Below are positions 36,821 to 46,274 of a DNA stretch of 64,000 nt, one piece after another; positions within the stretch are counted from its first letter, which is position 1; each line of letters begins with the position of its first letter. Source of the stretch: JAFAXA01 sp963777325 (GTDB lineage: Bacteria; Pseudomonadota; Alphaproteobacteria; Acetobacterales; Acetobacteraceae). A model generated the notes under the pieces. That model saw only the letters and a list, made by a program, of their open reading frames with translations, made no database searches and had not been told where the DNA came from. The position numbers were made by a program, and so were the translations under genes. Location of the stretch: assembly GCA_963777325.1 (NCBI GenBank), contig CAVZQE010000022.1, positions 372,001 through 436,000 on the forward strand. Reading direction: 5' to 3'.

Positions 36821-38356
36821 GTGAACTGGATTGCGACCACCGTCTTCGTCCTGCTGTTCGTCGTCGTGACGGTGATCGGCTTCATGGCCGCGCGGTGGCG
36901 CCGGGGCGATCTCGACCTGCTGCACGAGTGGGGACTGGGCGGACGGCGCTTCGGCACGTTCGTCACCTGGTTCCTGCTCGGCGGGGATCTCTACACGGCC
37001 TACACTTTCGTCGCGGTGCCGGCGCTGATGTACGGCGCGGGCGCGCTCGGCTTCTTCGCCGTGCCGTACACCGTCATGATCTACCCGCTGCTCTACCTCG
37101 TGTTTCCGCGCCTGTGGGCGGTGTCGCGGCGGCACGGCTATGTCACCTCGTCCGATTTCGTCCGGGGCCGGTTCGGCAATCGCTGGCTCGCGCTCGCGAT
37201 CGCGATTACCGGCCTAGTCGCGACGATGCCGTATATCGCGTTGCAGCTGGTCGGCATGGAGGTCGTGATCGGCGGCCTCGGAATCACGGGCGGCGGGCTC
37301 GGGGGCGATCTTCCGCTGGTCATCGCCTTCGTCATTCTGGCGGCCTTCACGTACACGAGCGGCCTGCGCGCGCCGGCGATGATCGCGGTCGTCAAGGATC
37401 TGCTGATCTATGTCACCGTGATCGCGGCGGTGATCGTGGTGCCGATCGAACTCGGCGGCTTCGGCCGCATCTTCGCCGCCGTGCCGCAGGCGAAGCTGCT
37501 GCTCGCGCCACCCGGCCCGAATACGTTCGGCTCCTACGGCGCCTATGCGACGCTCTCGCTCGGTTCGGCGCTCGCCCTGTTCCTCTACCCGCATTCGCTG
37601 ACCGGCATTCTCAGCAGCAGCAGCGGCCGGGTGATCCGGCGCAACGCGGCGATCCTGCCGGCCTACTCGCTCGTGCTCGGGTTTCTGGCGCTGCTCGGCT
37701 TCATGGCGCTGGCGCTCGGGGTTCAGCAGCGGCCCGAATTCGCGGACGGCTTTGCAAGGTTCGGGGCCAATTTCTCCGTGCCCGCGCTGTTCCTCGCGGC
37801 ATTCCCGTCCTGGTTCGTGGGCGTCGCCTTCGCCGCCATCGCGATCGGCGCGCTGGTGCCGGCCGCGATCATGTCGATCGCCTGCGGGAACATTTACACG
37901 CGCAACATCTACCGCGAGTTCATCCGCCCGCAGGCGACGGACGCGGAGGAGTCGCGCGTCGCCAAGCTCGTGTCGCTGGTCGTCAAGGCCGGGGCGCTCG
38001 TGTTCATCATCTTCGTGCCGGTGCCGTACGCCATCCAGTTCCAGCTGCTCGGGGGCATCCTGATGATCCAGGCGGCGCCGGCGGTGATGATCGGCCTCTA
38101 TACGCGCGCCGTGAACGGCTGGGCCTTGCTGCTCGGCTGGGCGTGCGGCACCGGCCTTGGCTGCTGGATGGCGTTCTCGCTCAGCCTGAAAAGCCCGATC
38201 TTTCCGCTGACCCTGTTCGGAACGACGCTGCCGGGCTATATCGCGCTCTACTCGCTGGCGGCGAACGTGATCGTGGCCGTGGTGCTGTCGCCGGTCTGCA
38301 ACGGCATCGCGTCGGACCGGCACAAGGACGCGACGGCGGCGGAGGACTATGCCTAG
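36821..38356 (+). CDS. Sodium:solute symporter
   Basis: 511 residues, about 13 membrane helices. FLLGGDLYTAYTFVAVPALMYG near residues 51-72 and the VAFAAIAIGALVPAAIMSIACGNIYTRNIYREFI region near 341-375 are typical of the SSS family. The DUF3311 partner makes a monocarboxylate-type permease the best guess. GTG 36821 is the start. Intact. Confidence 0.88.
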   Translation: MNWIATTVFVLLFVVVTVIGFMAARWRRGDLDLLHEWGLGGRRFGTFVTWFLLGGDLYTAYTFVAVPALMYGAGALGFFAVPYTVMIYPLLYLVFPRLWAVSRRHGYVTSSDFVRGRFGNRWLALAIAITGLVATMPYIALQLVGMEVVIGGLGITGGGLGGDLPLVIAFVILAAFTYTSGLRAPAMIAVVKDLLIYVTVIAAVIVVPIELGGFGRIFAAVPQAKLLLAPPGPNTFGSYGAYATLSLGSALALFLYPHSLTGILSSSSGRVIRRNAAILPAYSLVLGFLALLGFMALALGVQQRPEFADGFARFGANFSVPALFLAAFPSWFVGVAFAAIAIGALVPAAIMSIACGNIYTRNIYREFIRPQATDAEESRVAKLVSLVVKAGALVFIIFVPVPYAIQFQLLGGILMIQAAPAVMIGLYTRAVNGWALLLGWACGTGLGCWMAFSLSLKSPIFPLTLFGTTLPGYIALYSLAANVIVAVVLSPVCNGIASDRHKDATAAEDYA

Positions 38357-38373
38357 GCGGGGTGGTCCGGTTC

Positions 38374-38456
38374 TGCGGGCGGCGGGACTCGAACCCGCAA
38401 ACCTCAGCGGTAGCGGATTTTAAGTCCGCTGCGTTTACCGATTTCGCCACGCCCGC
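38374..38456 (-). tRNA. tRNA-Leu (TAA)
   Basis: 83 bases on the minus strand. Acceptor GCGGGCG pairs with CGCCCGC, discriminator A. The D-arm (GGCGAAATCGGTAAACGC), anticodon stem GCGGA/TCCGC with loop CTTAAAA (anticodon TAA), a short variable arm and the T-loop GGTTCGAGTCC are all visible. The 3' CCA is not encoded. Confidence 0.93.
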
Positions 38457-38513
38457 ATCGCGTTCATGCGCGGCCGGACCGTACTCGGTCGCCGCCTCTT
38501 GGAGCAAGCCGCC

Positions 38514-39266
38514 ATGACCCTGACCGTTCTCGTGACCGGCGCGACCGCCGGCATCGGTTCGGCAACCGCCCGCCGCCTCGTCGCCGACGGGCATCGCGTC
38601 ATCGCCGCCGGCCGCCGCGCCGAGCGGCTGGAGGCGCTCGCGGCCGAACTCGGCGGGCGGCTGCTGCCGTTCCGCCTCGACGTGACAGACGCGCGAGAGA
38701 CGGACGCGCTGCCCGCGAGCCTTCCGGATGGCTGGCGGGAGGTCGATGCGCTCGTGAACAATGCCGGGCTGGCGCTCGGGCTGGAAGCGGCGCAATCGGC
38801 CTCGGTCTCGAACTGGGACCGGATGATCGCGGCGAATGTCGGGGGGCTTGTGCATGTGACCCGAGCGTTGCTGGACGGAATGGTCGCGCGCGATCGCGGC
38901 CATATCGTCAATGTCGGCAGCATCGCGGGCGACTTCCCGTATCCGGGCGGCAACGTCTACGGCGCGACCAAGGCGTTCGCGAAGCAGTTCACGCTCGGGC
39001 TGAAGGCGGATCTCGCCGGCACGAATGTTCGCGTGACCAACGTGGAGCCGGGCCTGGTCGGCGGCACCGAGTTCAGCAACGTCCGGCTCGGCGACGACGC
39101 CCGCGCCGCCAAGGTCTATGAGGGCACGGACCCGTTGAGCGGCGACGACATCGCGGACGTGGTCGCCTGGGTGCTCAGCCGGCCCGCACGGGTCAACGTC
39201 ACCCGCGTGCAGGTAATGCCGACCTGTCAGGGGCCGGGGCCCATGAACATCAAGCGGCGGGGCTGA
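38514..39266 (+). CDS. SDR family oxidoreductase, YdfG-like
   Basis: 250 residues. TGATAGIG near residues 8-15 is the NADP-binding loop, NNAGLALGLEAAQSA the second signature, and GNVYGATKAF the Tyr-x-x-x-Lys catalytic motif, with Ser in VNVGSIAGDFPYPGGN. VEPGLVGGTEFSNVR and the C-terminus match 3-hydroxy acid (serine/malonic semialdehyde) dehydrogenases such as YdfG. ATG 38514 is preferred over 38466. Intact. Confidence 0.88.
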   Translation: MTLTVLVTGATAGIGSATARRLVADGHRVIAAGRRAERLEALAAELGGRLLPFRLDVTDARETDALPASLPDGWREVDALVNNAGLALGLEAAQSASVSNWDRMIAANVGGLVHVTRALLDGMVARDRGHIVNVGSIAGDFPYPGGNVYGATKAFAKQFTLGLKADLAGTNVRVTNVEPGLVGGTEFSNVRLGDDARAAKVYEGTDPLSGDDIADVVAWVLSRPARVNVTRVQVMPTCQGPGPMNIKRRG

Positions 39267-39285
39267 CAGACAACGGCCATCCGAG

Positions 39286-40173
39286 GTGATTGAGGGAGGA
39301 ACACGCGGCACGGCCGCGATTCCCGTCCTGTTCGTGTTCATCTGGGCGACCGGCTTCATCGTCGCCCGCCTGGTCGGGCCGCATACCGAGCCGTTCACGT
39401 TTCTCACCATCCGGGTCGCGCTCGCCGCGGTCGTCTTCTCTTGCGTGTCGGCGCTGGTTGGCGCGCGCTGGCCCGCGACCGCACGCGCCTGGGTGAACGC
39501 GCTGATCGCCGGGGTGCTGCTACAGGGCGTCTATCTGGGCGGCGTGTTCTGGTCCACCCGGCACGGCCTGCCGGCGGCGCTCGCGGCGCTGATCGGCGGC
39601 CTGCAGCCCGTGCTGACGGCGGCGCTGGCGCCCTGGCTGCTCGGCGAGCGGGTGGACCGGCGGCGTTGGACCGGGATCGTGCTCGGGGGCGCGGGAGCCT
39701 TTCTCGTGCTGATGCCGGAGCTCGGTTCGGACACGGACGTTCCCGGCGCCGCGATCCTGGCCGCGTTCGCGTCGGTCGTCGCGATCACCCTCGGCACGCT
39801 CTGGCAGAAGCGCACCGCCGCCGACGTCGATCTCCGCACGAACGCGGCGGTGCAGTTCTGGGGCGCGGCCCTGCTGCTCGCGCCGCTTGCTTTGTTCACC
39901 GAGACGGGCCAGTTCGACGCGAGCTGGCAGGCCTGGGTGGGGCTCGGCTGGTCCGTGCTCGGCCTGTCGGTCGGCGCGATCTCGCTGCTGCTCGTGCTGA
40001 TCCGGCGCGGGGCGGTCGCGGGCGTCGCCTCGCTGTTCTACCTCGTGCCGCCCGTGGTCGCGGTCATGGCGTTCGCTCTGTTCGGCGAGCGCCTCATGCC
40101 CGTGCAGATGGCCGGCATGGCGCTCGCCGTGGCCGGGGTCGCCCTCGCGAGCCGCGCCCGGCCTTCCGGTTGA
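39286..40173 (+). CDS. EamA/DMT family transporter
   Basis: Ten-helix drug/metabolite transporter of 295 residues. Two EamA halves are visible: PVLFVFIWATGFIVARLV and LIGGLQPVLTAALAPWLLGERV in the first, LGLSVGAISLLLVLIRRGAVAGVASLFYLVPPVVAVMAFALFGERL in the second. GTG 39286 lies in GAGGTGATTGAGGGAGG, which is unusual because a GGAGG occurs just after it; a later start near 39310 is possible. The substrate is unknown. Intact. Confidence 0.8.
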   Translation: MIEGGTRGTAAIPVLFVFIWATGFIVARLVGPHTEPFTFLTIRVALAAVVFSCVSALVGARWPATARAWVNALIAGVLLQGVYLGGVFWSTRHGLPAALAALIGGLQPVLTAALAPWLLGERVDRRRWTGIVLGGAGAFLVLMPELGSDTDVPGAAILAAFASVVAITLGTLWQKRTAADVDLRTNAAVQFWGAALLLAPLALFTETGQFDASWQAWVGLGWSVLGLSVGAISLLLVLIRRGAVAGVASLFYLVPPVVAVMAFALFGERLMPVQMAGMALAVAGVALASRARPSG

Positions 40174-40677
40174 ACCGCCTGAGGCAAGCTCGACCTGCAC
40201 CGCCAGCGCGTCGAGCGTGCGCGCGAGCCTGCGCGCCTGACGGCGGCTCAGGCGTCCGGCGATCAGAGAGAGCCGCAACGCGAGACCGAGGCTGTGCAGC
40301 GACTGCAGCACCGTCAGTTCCGACTCCTCGGGGGCGTTCGAGGGCGAATCCTGCCCGCCCAACAGGGCAGCGAGCACCGTGCGGCTGGCATTGAGCAGCG
40401 CAATGCCGTCCTCGGTGATGCCGTAGACCTGGGCATGGGTGAACGGGCGCAGGTAGTCGAGGCGCTCGAGCATGTCGATCACGATGTCGATCGGCGCGCT
40501 TTCGGTATTGGTCTGAGCGAGACGCGAGACAACCCGCTGCTCGATCTCCGACCGGGACAACGGCCCCTCCGACAGCACCATGTGCAGAACGAGCAGCCGC
40601 AGATCTCCATGCGGCATCGTTTCGGCCGCGTCGTCGGCCGTGAACGACCGTCTGCACCTGCTCAGGAACTCCCTCAT
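40171..40677 (-). CDS. PadR-like winged-helix regulator
   Basis: MREFLSRCRRSFTADDAAETMPHGDLRLLVLHMVLSEGPLSRSEIEQRVVSRLAQTNTESAPIDIVIDMLERLDYLRPFTHAQVYGITEDGIALL is a winged helix of the PadR type (LVLHMVL-EGPLSRSEIE, then the Tyr-x-Ile-Thr-x-x-Gly wing). A helical tail follows (LSLIAGRLSRRQARRLARTLDAL). The frame stays open to 39520, antisense to the transporter gene, so the real stop is unclear and I close the gene near the transporter's end. ATG 40677 is six bases from the divergent DUF6502 start, so it probably controls that gene and itself. Confidence 0.65.
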
Positions 40678-40683
40678 GTCGCG

Positions 40684-41382
40684 TTGCGTGAGCTTCTCAC
40701 CGGGCCGAACGCAAGCACGGACAGCCGCGTCAGCCTGCTGACGGGCGTGCACCGCAAGGAGGTGCGGCGGCTGCGCACCCTCGACGAAGAGCGGGAAGAA
40801 GCCGCTCCGCCCGGCCTCAGCCTGGTGAGCGAGGTGATCGCGCGCTGGGTTGGGACGCCCGCCTACACCGACAGCCGCCGCGAGCCGCTCGTTCTGCCCC
40901 GGTTCTCCCCGGAGGACTACGAGCTATCGTTCGAGGCGCTTGTTGCCTCCGTCACGACGGACGTGCGATCGCGGGCGGTGCTGGAAGCGATGCTGGCGCA
41001 GGATCTCGCGACCAGAGACGCAAGCGGGCGTGTGCGGCTGAACGTCTCCGCCTTCCTGCCGCGGCGTGGACAGGACGAGCAGCTCTTCTATTTCGGCCGC
41101 AACCTGCACGACCATATCGCCGCCGCGACCGGCAACGTGGCCGCCGGGGATGGGCCGCCGTTCTTCGACCGCAGCGTCCATTACGACGGGCTGACCGAGG
41201 CGCAGGCGGCGAAGCTGGAGGCGGCCGGACGCGAGCTCGGACAGAAGCTGCTTTTGGAGCTGAACCGGCTCGCGCTCGAACTCCTCGAGCGCGAGGAGGG
41301 CAGCGCCATGGGGCCGACACGGCGCGTCAATCTCGGCGTCTACCTGTATTCCGAGGACGAAGCCGGGCGCGGGGACGGCTGA
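40684..41382 (+). CDS. DUF6502 family protein, apparently shortened at the N-terminus
   Basis: TDSRVSLLTGVHRKEVRRLR near the start is the hallmark of DUF6502; it resembles a helix-turn-helix. LSLVSEVIARWVGTPAYTDSRREPLVLPRF, FEALVASVTTDVRSRAVLEAMLAQDL and RVRLNVSAFLPRRGQDEQLFYFGRNLHDHIAAA follow. The first in-frame start is TTG 40684, leaving only about ten residues before the motif. As I recall, relatives have several tens more. Either the N-terminus overlaps the divergent PadR gene in a broken frame or it is lost. DUF5666 starts one base after the stop, and the two genes commonly occur as a pair. Confidence 0.7.
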   Translation: MRELLTGPNASTDSRVSLLTGVHRKEVRRLRTLDEEREEAAPPGLSLVSEVIARWVGTPAYTDSRREPLVLPRFSPEDYELSFEALVASVTTDVRSRAVLEAMLAQDLATRDASGRVRLNVSAFLPRRGQDEQLFYFGRNLHDHIAAATGNVAAGDGPPFFDRSVHYDGLTEAQAAKLEAAGRELGQKLLLELNRLALELLEREEGSAMGPTRRVNLGVYLYSEDEAGRGDG

Positions 41383-41383
41383 A

Positions 41384-42579
41384 ATGCGGATCGGCAGACT
41401 GTCCGGAGCGCTGGCCGTCGCCGTCATCGCCCTCGCCGGATGCCGCTCGTCCGCGCCGGAGACGCCGCAGCCCGGCACGCGCGCGAGCGCCGCCGTGACC
41501 TGCCGCGTCGGGCCGGATGGCGGCCCGGCCGTCGCCGATCGCGGCATCGGCGGCACGGGAGAACCGAAGCGGCGGGTTGCCGATCGCGGCATCGGCGGCA
41601 CCGGCATCATCGGCGTCATCACGGGCTTCGGCAGCGTGTGCGTGAACGGGTTCGAGGTCGCGTATGACCCGGCCGTCCCCGTTTCGGTGGACGGGCGGCC
41701 GGACGGCGCGGACATCCTGCGCGTGGGCCAGCTCGCGGCCATCGAAGCGAGTGGCGGAACGGGCGCGATGCTGCACGCACGCCGTCTCGCCGTACGCCAC
41801 GAGGTCGTGGGGCCCGTGGAAGCAGCGCCCGGCGGTACCGGCGCGCTCAGGGTGGCCGGCAGATCGTCTCCGTGCCGCCCGGCGTGCAAGGCGAGGCGGC
41901 GCCGCGCCCGGGCGGCTGGATCGCGGTCAGCGGGCTGCGCAGTCCGGGCGGGCGAATTTTCGCAACCCGCATCGACGCGCTGAGGCCGGGGCTCGCGGTC
42001 ATCCACGGCCGGCTCGAACGCGAGCCTGGCGGCGCATGGCGGATCGACGGCGCACGCGTCCAGCTTCCGAGCGGCGCAGAGCCTGTCGCCGGCCGGCTCG
42101 TGCAGGTGTCGGGCGCCTATGCCGATGGCCTCTTGCGAGCCTCCGACTGGCAGCCGGACCTGCTCGCCTCCGACCCCGAGGCCTATTTCGGAACGGCGGT
42201 GGACCGGCTTTCGGTCGAACAGTTCGTGGGGGTCGGCGGCGTGCAACTAGGAGACATGCCGGTGAGCGTCCCCGGGACCGGGTTAGCCGGGCGGGGCGGC
42301 CCGGCGGTCGTCGATTTCGTCCGGGGCGCGAACGGCCGGATGACCGCGACATCCGTGCGGGGAGCGTCGAGCGAAGCCGCTCCCGGCGCCGCGTTCGCGC
42401 CCGCGCCCGTTCCGAACACCGTGCTGCCCGGTGCGCCGTTCGGCGGCGGCGCGGGGACGGGCCTGCCCGGCGGCGCGGGGCGGATGCCGTTCCCGGCCGC
42501 CCGGCAGCCGCTTGGGGACGCGGGCGCTCCGGGCGGCGGCCCGCCTCCGTCCGCGTCGCCACCTTCGCCCCGGCGATAG
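41384..42579 (+). CDS. DUF5666 exported protein (one frameshift)
   Basis: A lipoprotein-like signal (MRIGRLSGALAVAVIALAGC, Cys 20). ADRGIGGTG occurs twice, near residues 50 and 69, followed by IIGVITGFGSVCVNGFEVAYD, the DUF5666 opening. After a break near 41860 the rest follows as VSVPPGVQGEAAPRPGGWIAVSGLRSPGGRIFATRI, a second beta-rich unit VIHGRLEREPG-AWRIDGARVQL, and a long Pro/Gly/Ala-rich tail. It is probably cell-envelope associated and works with DUF6502. The function is unknown. Confidence 0.7.
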
Positions 42580-42588
42580 CGTCATCGA

Positions 42589-43167
42589 TCAGTCCGGCAT
42601 CAGAACGGTGTTGACGACCTGGATAACGCCGTTCGACTGCTTCACGTCCGGAATGGTGACTTCCGCGTTGCCGCCCTTCTCGCCGGCGACATACAGCATC
42701 GAGCCTTTTGTCGTCAGCGTCAGCGGATCGCCTTCGACCGTCTTGAGCATCGCCTTGCCGCCATGCTCCCGCACCATCTTTTTGAGTTCCGCCGCGGAGT
42801 AATCGCCCGATACGACGTGGTAGGTGAGCACCTTCTTCAGCATCGCCTTGTTCTCGGGCTTCAGCAGATTGTCGACCGTTCCAGACGGCAGACGCGCGAA
42901 CGCTTCGTTGGTCGGGCGAACACCGTGAACGGGCCGGGGCCTTCCAGCGTGTCCACGAGACCGGCCGCCCTTCACGGCCGCGACCAGGGTGGTGTGATCC
43001 TTGGAGTTCACGGCGTTCTGCACGATGTTCTTGGATGGATACATCGGCGCGCCGCCGACCATGACCGTCTTTTCGGACGCCATCTGCGCCGCGACACCGG
43101 CCGTTGCGAGCGTGAAAGGCATCGCCAGCCCCAGACAGAGCACGGCGGCGGCGTTGATTTTGTGCAT
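42589..43167 (-). CDS. Secreted fasciclin-domain protein (two compensating frameshifts)
   Basis: MHKINAAAVLCLGLAMPFTLATAGVAA is a signal peptide; ATG 43167 is chosen over 43215 for this reason. NIVQNAVNSKDHTTLVAAVK, PTNEAFARLPSGTVDNLLKPENKAMLKKVLTYHVVSGDYS and VTIPDVKQSNGVIQVVNTVLMP form one FAS1 domain. Between about 42910 and 42970 the reading is out of frame; shifting gives AGLVDTLEGPGPFTVFAPTNEAF, the normal FAS1 sequence. FAS1 proteins act in adhesion. The gene is convergent with DUF5666, nine bases apart. Confidence 0.85.
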   Translation of the reverse strand: MHKINAAAVLCLGLAMPFTLATAGVAAQMASEKTVMVGGAPMYPSKNIVQNAVNSKDHTTLVAAVKGGRSRGHAGRPRPVHGVRPTNEAFARLPSGTVDNLLKPENKAMLKKVLTYHVVSGDYSAAELKKMVREHGGKAMLKTVEGDPLTLTTKGSMLYVAGEKGGNAEVTIPDVKQSNGVIQVVNTVLMPD

Positions 43168-43253
43168 GCGCGTTTCCTTACCTGTCGGACGCCACGGTCG
43201 CGGCGCCTCATTCACAGCTACGGACGGCGATGCCGCTTGGGTGCGGTGCGCGC

Positions 43254-44168
43254 CTACAAGCCGCGTGCGATCCCGATCGCGCGGCGGATCAGAGTCTCGC
43301 TCGCTTCCGCCGTCCGGAATGCGCTGTGCGTGGACAGAGTCACGTTATCGAGCCGCGCGAGTTCGTGTCCCTCCGGCAACGGCTCGCTCGCGAACACGTC
43401 GAGCGCCGCGTGCGCGATGCGGCCGCTGCGCAACGCCGCAATCATCGCTTCCTGATCGACGAGCGCGGCGCGGGCCGTGTTCACGAGCAGGGCGCCTTGC
43501 CGCATCGATCCGATCCGGTCCGCATCCAGAAAGCCGCGCGTCTCGTCGGTGAGCAGGAGGTGAAGCGACACGACGTGGCTTTCCGAGAGCAGCGTCGGCA
43601 GATCGACGAAGGTGACGCTCGACCCCGCGCGTGGCGTGCGGTTCCAGGCGAGCACCCGCATGCCGGAGCCGTGCGCGATCCGCGCGACCTCCGCGCCGAT
43701 GCCGCCGAACCCGATCAGGCCGAGCGTCTTGCCCGTGAGCTGGATGCCGGTCGGCCCCGGCCAGAAGCCCGCCCGGACCTCCCGGTCCATCCGGGCGAGG
43801 TCGCGGGCGGCGGCCCACATCAGGGCGATGGTGTGCTCCGCCACCGCCGTGTCGCCATAGCCCTTGATGGTGTGAACCGCGATGCCGAGGGACGCGAGCG
43901 CATCCGGGTCCATGTAGCTGGCGGCCCCGGTGCCGAGAAAGATGACGTGCCTGAGGCCGGGGCACGCGCGCAGCGCATCGGCCGGCAGCGCGGTGTGGTC
44001 GTCCAGCACGAAATCGTAGCCCGCGAGCAGGCGCGGCAGATCGGCCGCCGGAACGCCGTCCGCGAGATTGACGTCGATCGGGGGATCGGCGGGACCGTGC
44101 AGCCGCCGGAGCAGCGACGCCGTAGGCCCGTCCGCGTCGATCAACAGCCCGCGCATCGCATGCTCCAT
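43254..44168 (-). CDS. D-2-hydroxyacid dehydrogenase family protein
   Basis: About 305 residues, intact. GLIGFGGIGAEVARIAHGSGMRVLAWNR is the NAD-binding Rossmann motif. VNTARAALVDQEAMIAALRSGRIAHAALDVFASEPLPEGH contains the catalytic Arg and the Asp-Val-Phe-x-x-Glu-Pro signature. THSAFRTAEASE holds the active-site His. ATG 44168 or 44156 can start it. It resembles phosphoglycerate or glyoxylate reductases; the substrate is unknown. It is divergent from the penicillin-binding protein gene. Confidence 0.85.
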   Translation of the reverse strand: MEHAMRGLLIDADGPTASLLRRLHGPADPPIDVNLADGVPAADLPRLLAGYDFVLDDHTALPADALRACPGLRHVIFLGTGAASYMDPDALASLGIAVHTIKGYGDTAVAEHTIALMWAAARDLARMDREVRAGFWPGPTGIQLTGKTLGLIGFGGIGAEVARIAHGSGMRVLAWNRTPRAGSSVTFVDLPTLLSESHVVSLHLLLTDETRGFLDADRIGSMRQGALLVNTARAALVDQEAMIAALRSGRIAHAALDVFASEPLPEGHELARLDNVTLSTHSAFRTAEASETLIRRAIGIARGL

Positions 44169-44328
44169 GTCTCGCCCGGTGATGCTGCGGGAGCACGCCC
44201 GCCGCTTCAAGCGCGGCGCAGGCCAACGGCGCTCTTCCGGCGCGCTGTCTCGCGGCTCACTCTGCGGAGCCGTGTCCCGCGCGTCCCGCCTCTCGTCCGG
44301 CCAGAGCCTGCCCCGCCCCGAAACCCGC

Positions 44329-46101
44329 GTGAAGGCCGCCCCCGCGCGCCCGGTCCGGCGCAAGGGGCGGTTCCGTCTGCTGCGGTTCCTCGTCATCGCG
44401 GCGATCTGGGCCGCGCTCGCTGTGGCGCTGCTGCTGCTCGTGTTCGCCTGGGATCTGCCGCGCCCGGAAGCCGCGCTGGACGCCTCGCGCCGGCCGAGCC
44501 TCACCCTCGAGGACAGCGGCGGCCATCCCTTCGCGACCTATGGCGACGTCTTCGGCGACGCGCTCCGGCTTTCCGACATGCCTCCCTATCTTCCGGCCGC
44601 CGCCGTCTCCGTCGAGGATCGCCGATTCTGGCGTCATCCCGGCATCGACCTGCTTGGCCTCGCGCGCGCCGCCTTCGCGAACCTGCGGGCCGGACGGGTC
44701 GTGCAGGGCGGCTCAACCATCACGCAGCAGGTCGCGAAAAATCTGTTCCTCACCAATGCGCGCACCTTCCGCCGCAAGGTGCAGGAATTGCTGCTGACGC
44801 TTTGGCTCGAGCACACATTCAGCAAGCGCGAGATCCTCGAAATCTGGCTGAACCGCGTCTATCTCGGCTCGGGCGCATGGGGCGTCGATGCCGCTTCGCG
44901 CATGTATTTCGGCGTCTCCGCCCGGCATCTGAAGCTCTGGCAGGCGGCGATGATCGCGGGCCTGCCGCGCGCGCCCTCGCGGTTCAACCCGCGCACCAAT
45001 CCGGACGCGGCGCGCGCGCGCACGCTGCAGGTGCTCGCGGCGATGGTGGAAGCGGGCGCGATCACGGAAGCGCAGGCGCGGACGGCGGGGGCGCAGATCG
45101 TATGCGCGGAGCACAGCCCGATCGCGCCGGGATGGTTCGCCGACTGGATCGCGGAGCAGGCGGAGGCGCTGATCCCGACCGGGTCGGACGCCGTGCTGCG
45201 GACCACGCTCGACCAGCGATTGCAAGCGCTGGCGCAAGCGCGGCTGGCCGCCATGCTGGACGGTCCGGGCGCCGCCGCCGGGGCGGGCGAGGGCGCGATC
45301 GTCGTGCTGGACGCGGCGAGCGGGGCGGTGCGGGCGATGGTCGGAGGGCGGGATTACCGGCGGAGCGTGTACAACCGCGCCGTCACGTCCCGCCGCCAGC
45401 CGGGCTCGTCGTTCAAGCCGTTCGTCTGGCTGGCCGCGCTCGAAAAGGGCGTGCGGCCGGACGATGCCGTGCTGGACGCGCCGCTCCGCATCGGCGCGTG
45501 GAGCCCGGCCAATTTCGAGCGCCGCTACCGGGGCGAGGTGACGGTCGAGCAGGCTCTGGCGGATTCGATCAACACCGTGGCGGTGCGGCTGCTGCTCGCC
45601 GCGGGCGGTCCGCGCGTGGTGGCGGGCGTCGCGCGGCGGCTGGGGGTCGCGGACAAGCTGCCGGACAACGCCTCGATCGCGCTTGGCACCGGTGAAGTGG
45701 GGCTGCTCGAAATGGCGAGCGCCTACGCCGCCTTCTTCAACGGCGGGAAGCGGGTCGCGCCCTATGGCGTGGAGCGGGCGCGCGTTGGCGGCCAGGACGC
45801 GCGAGCCGGTCGCGGTGCGCCGGAGCAGGCCGTCGATCCCGGACTCGCCGCGATGATGGCGCGCATGCTCGGCGCGGTCGTTTCGGAAGGAAGCGGGCAG
45901 GCGGCGGCCATCGCGGGCCGGACGGTCGCGGGCAAGACCGGCACCACCCAGGATTTCCGCGACGCTTGGTTCATCGGCTGCGTCAACGGCACAATCATCG
46001 GCGTCTGGATCGGCAATGACGATAACCGGCCTATGAGAGGCGTAACCGGAGGAACGCTGCCGGCACGACTGTTCCGGGAAGTGGCGCTGGAGCTGCGGTG
46101 A
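44329..46101 (+). CDS. Class A penicillin-binding protein (PBP1 family)
   Basis: Bifunctional peptidoglycan glycosyltransferase/transpeptidase of about 590 residues. LLRFLVIAAIWAALAVALLLLVFAW is the membrane anchor. The GT51 domain has VSVEDRRFWRHPGID (catalytic Glu), VQGGSTITQQVAKNLFL and KREILEIWLNRVYLGSGAWGVDAASRMYF. The transpeptidase has RQPGSSFKPF (Ser-x-x-Lys), DSIN (Ser-x-Asn) and GKTGTTQDFRDAWF (Lys-Thr-Gly). GTG 44329 is the nearest start to the anchor; ATG 44167 would add 54 residues. Intact. Confidence 0.88.
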   Translation: MKAAPARPVRRKGRFRLLRFLVIAAIWAALAVALLLLVFAWDLPRPEAALDASRRPSLTLEDSGGHPFATYGDVFGDALRLSDMPPYLPAAAVSVEDRRFWRHPGIDLLGLARAAFANLRAGRVVQGGSTITQQVAKNLFLTNARTFRRKVQELLLTLWLEHTFSKREILEIWLNRVYLGSGAWGVDAASRMYFGVSARHLKLWQAAMIAGLPRAPSRFNPRTNPDAARARTLQVLAAMVEAGAITEAQARTAGAQIVCAEHSPIAPGWFADWIAEQAEALIPTGSDAVLRTTLDQRLQALAQARLAAMLDGPGAAAGAGEGAIVVLDAASGAVRAMVGGRDYRRSVYNRAVTSRRQPGSSFKPFVWLAALEKGVRPDDAVLDAPLRIGAWSPANFERRYRGEVTVEQALADSINTVAVRLLLAAGGPRVVAGVARRLGVADKLPDNASIALGTGEVGLLEMASAYAAFFNGGKRVAPYGVERARVGGQDARAGRGAPEQAVDPGLAAMMARMLGAVVSEGSGQAAAIAGRTVAGKTGTTQDFRDAWFIGCVNGTIIGVWIGNDDNRPMRGVTGGTLPARLFREVALELR

Positions 46102-46201
46102 ATACTTTCGTGTGAAGCTATAGCCGATGCGAGCGCTCCAGGCTGAAAAGCTTTCCTTCCCGATTCGCCTTTCGTTATTGGTTACCAACGTAGTCAAATT
46201 C

Positions 46202-46219
46202 CGTTCTTATTGAAGAACG
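46202..46219. promoter_or_regulatory. AT-rich hairpin upstream of the acyltransferase
   Basis: CGTTCTT and AAGAACG form a perfect 7-bp stem around ATTG, in an unusually AT-rich 170-base gap (46102-46274). It could be an operator or part of a leader; no function is proved. Confidence 0.3.
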
Positions 46220-46274
46220 TAGTTGCCCATCGTTCGTTTTACATCCAGAATGTCCAGCGTTAAACCATACCGGC

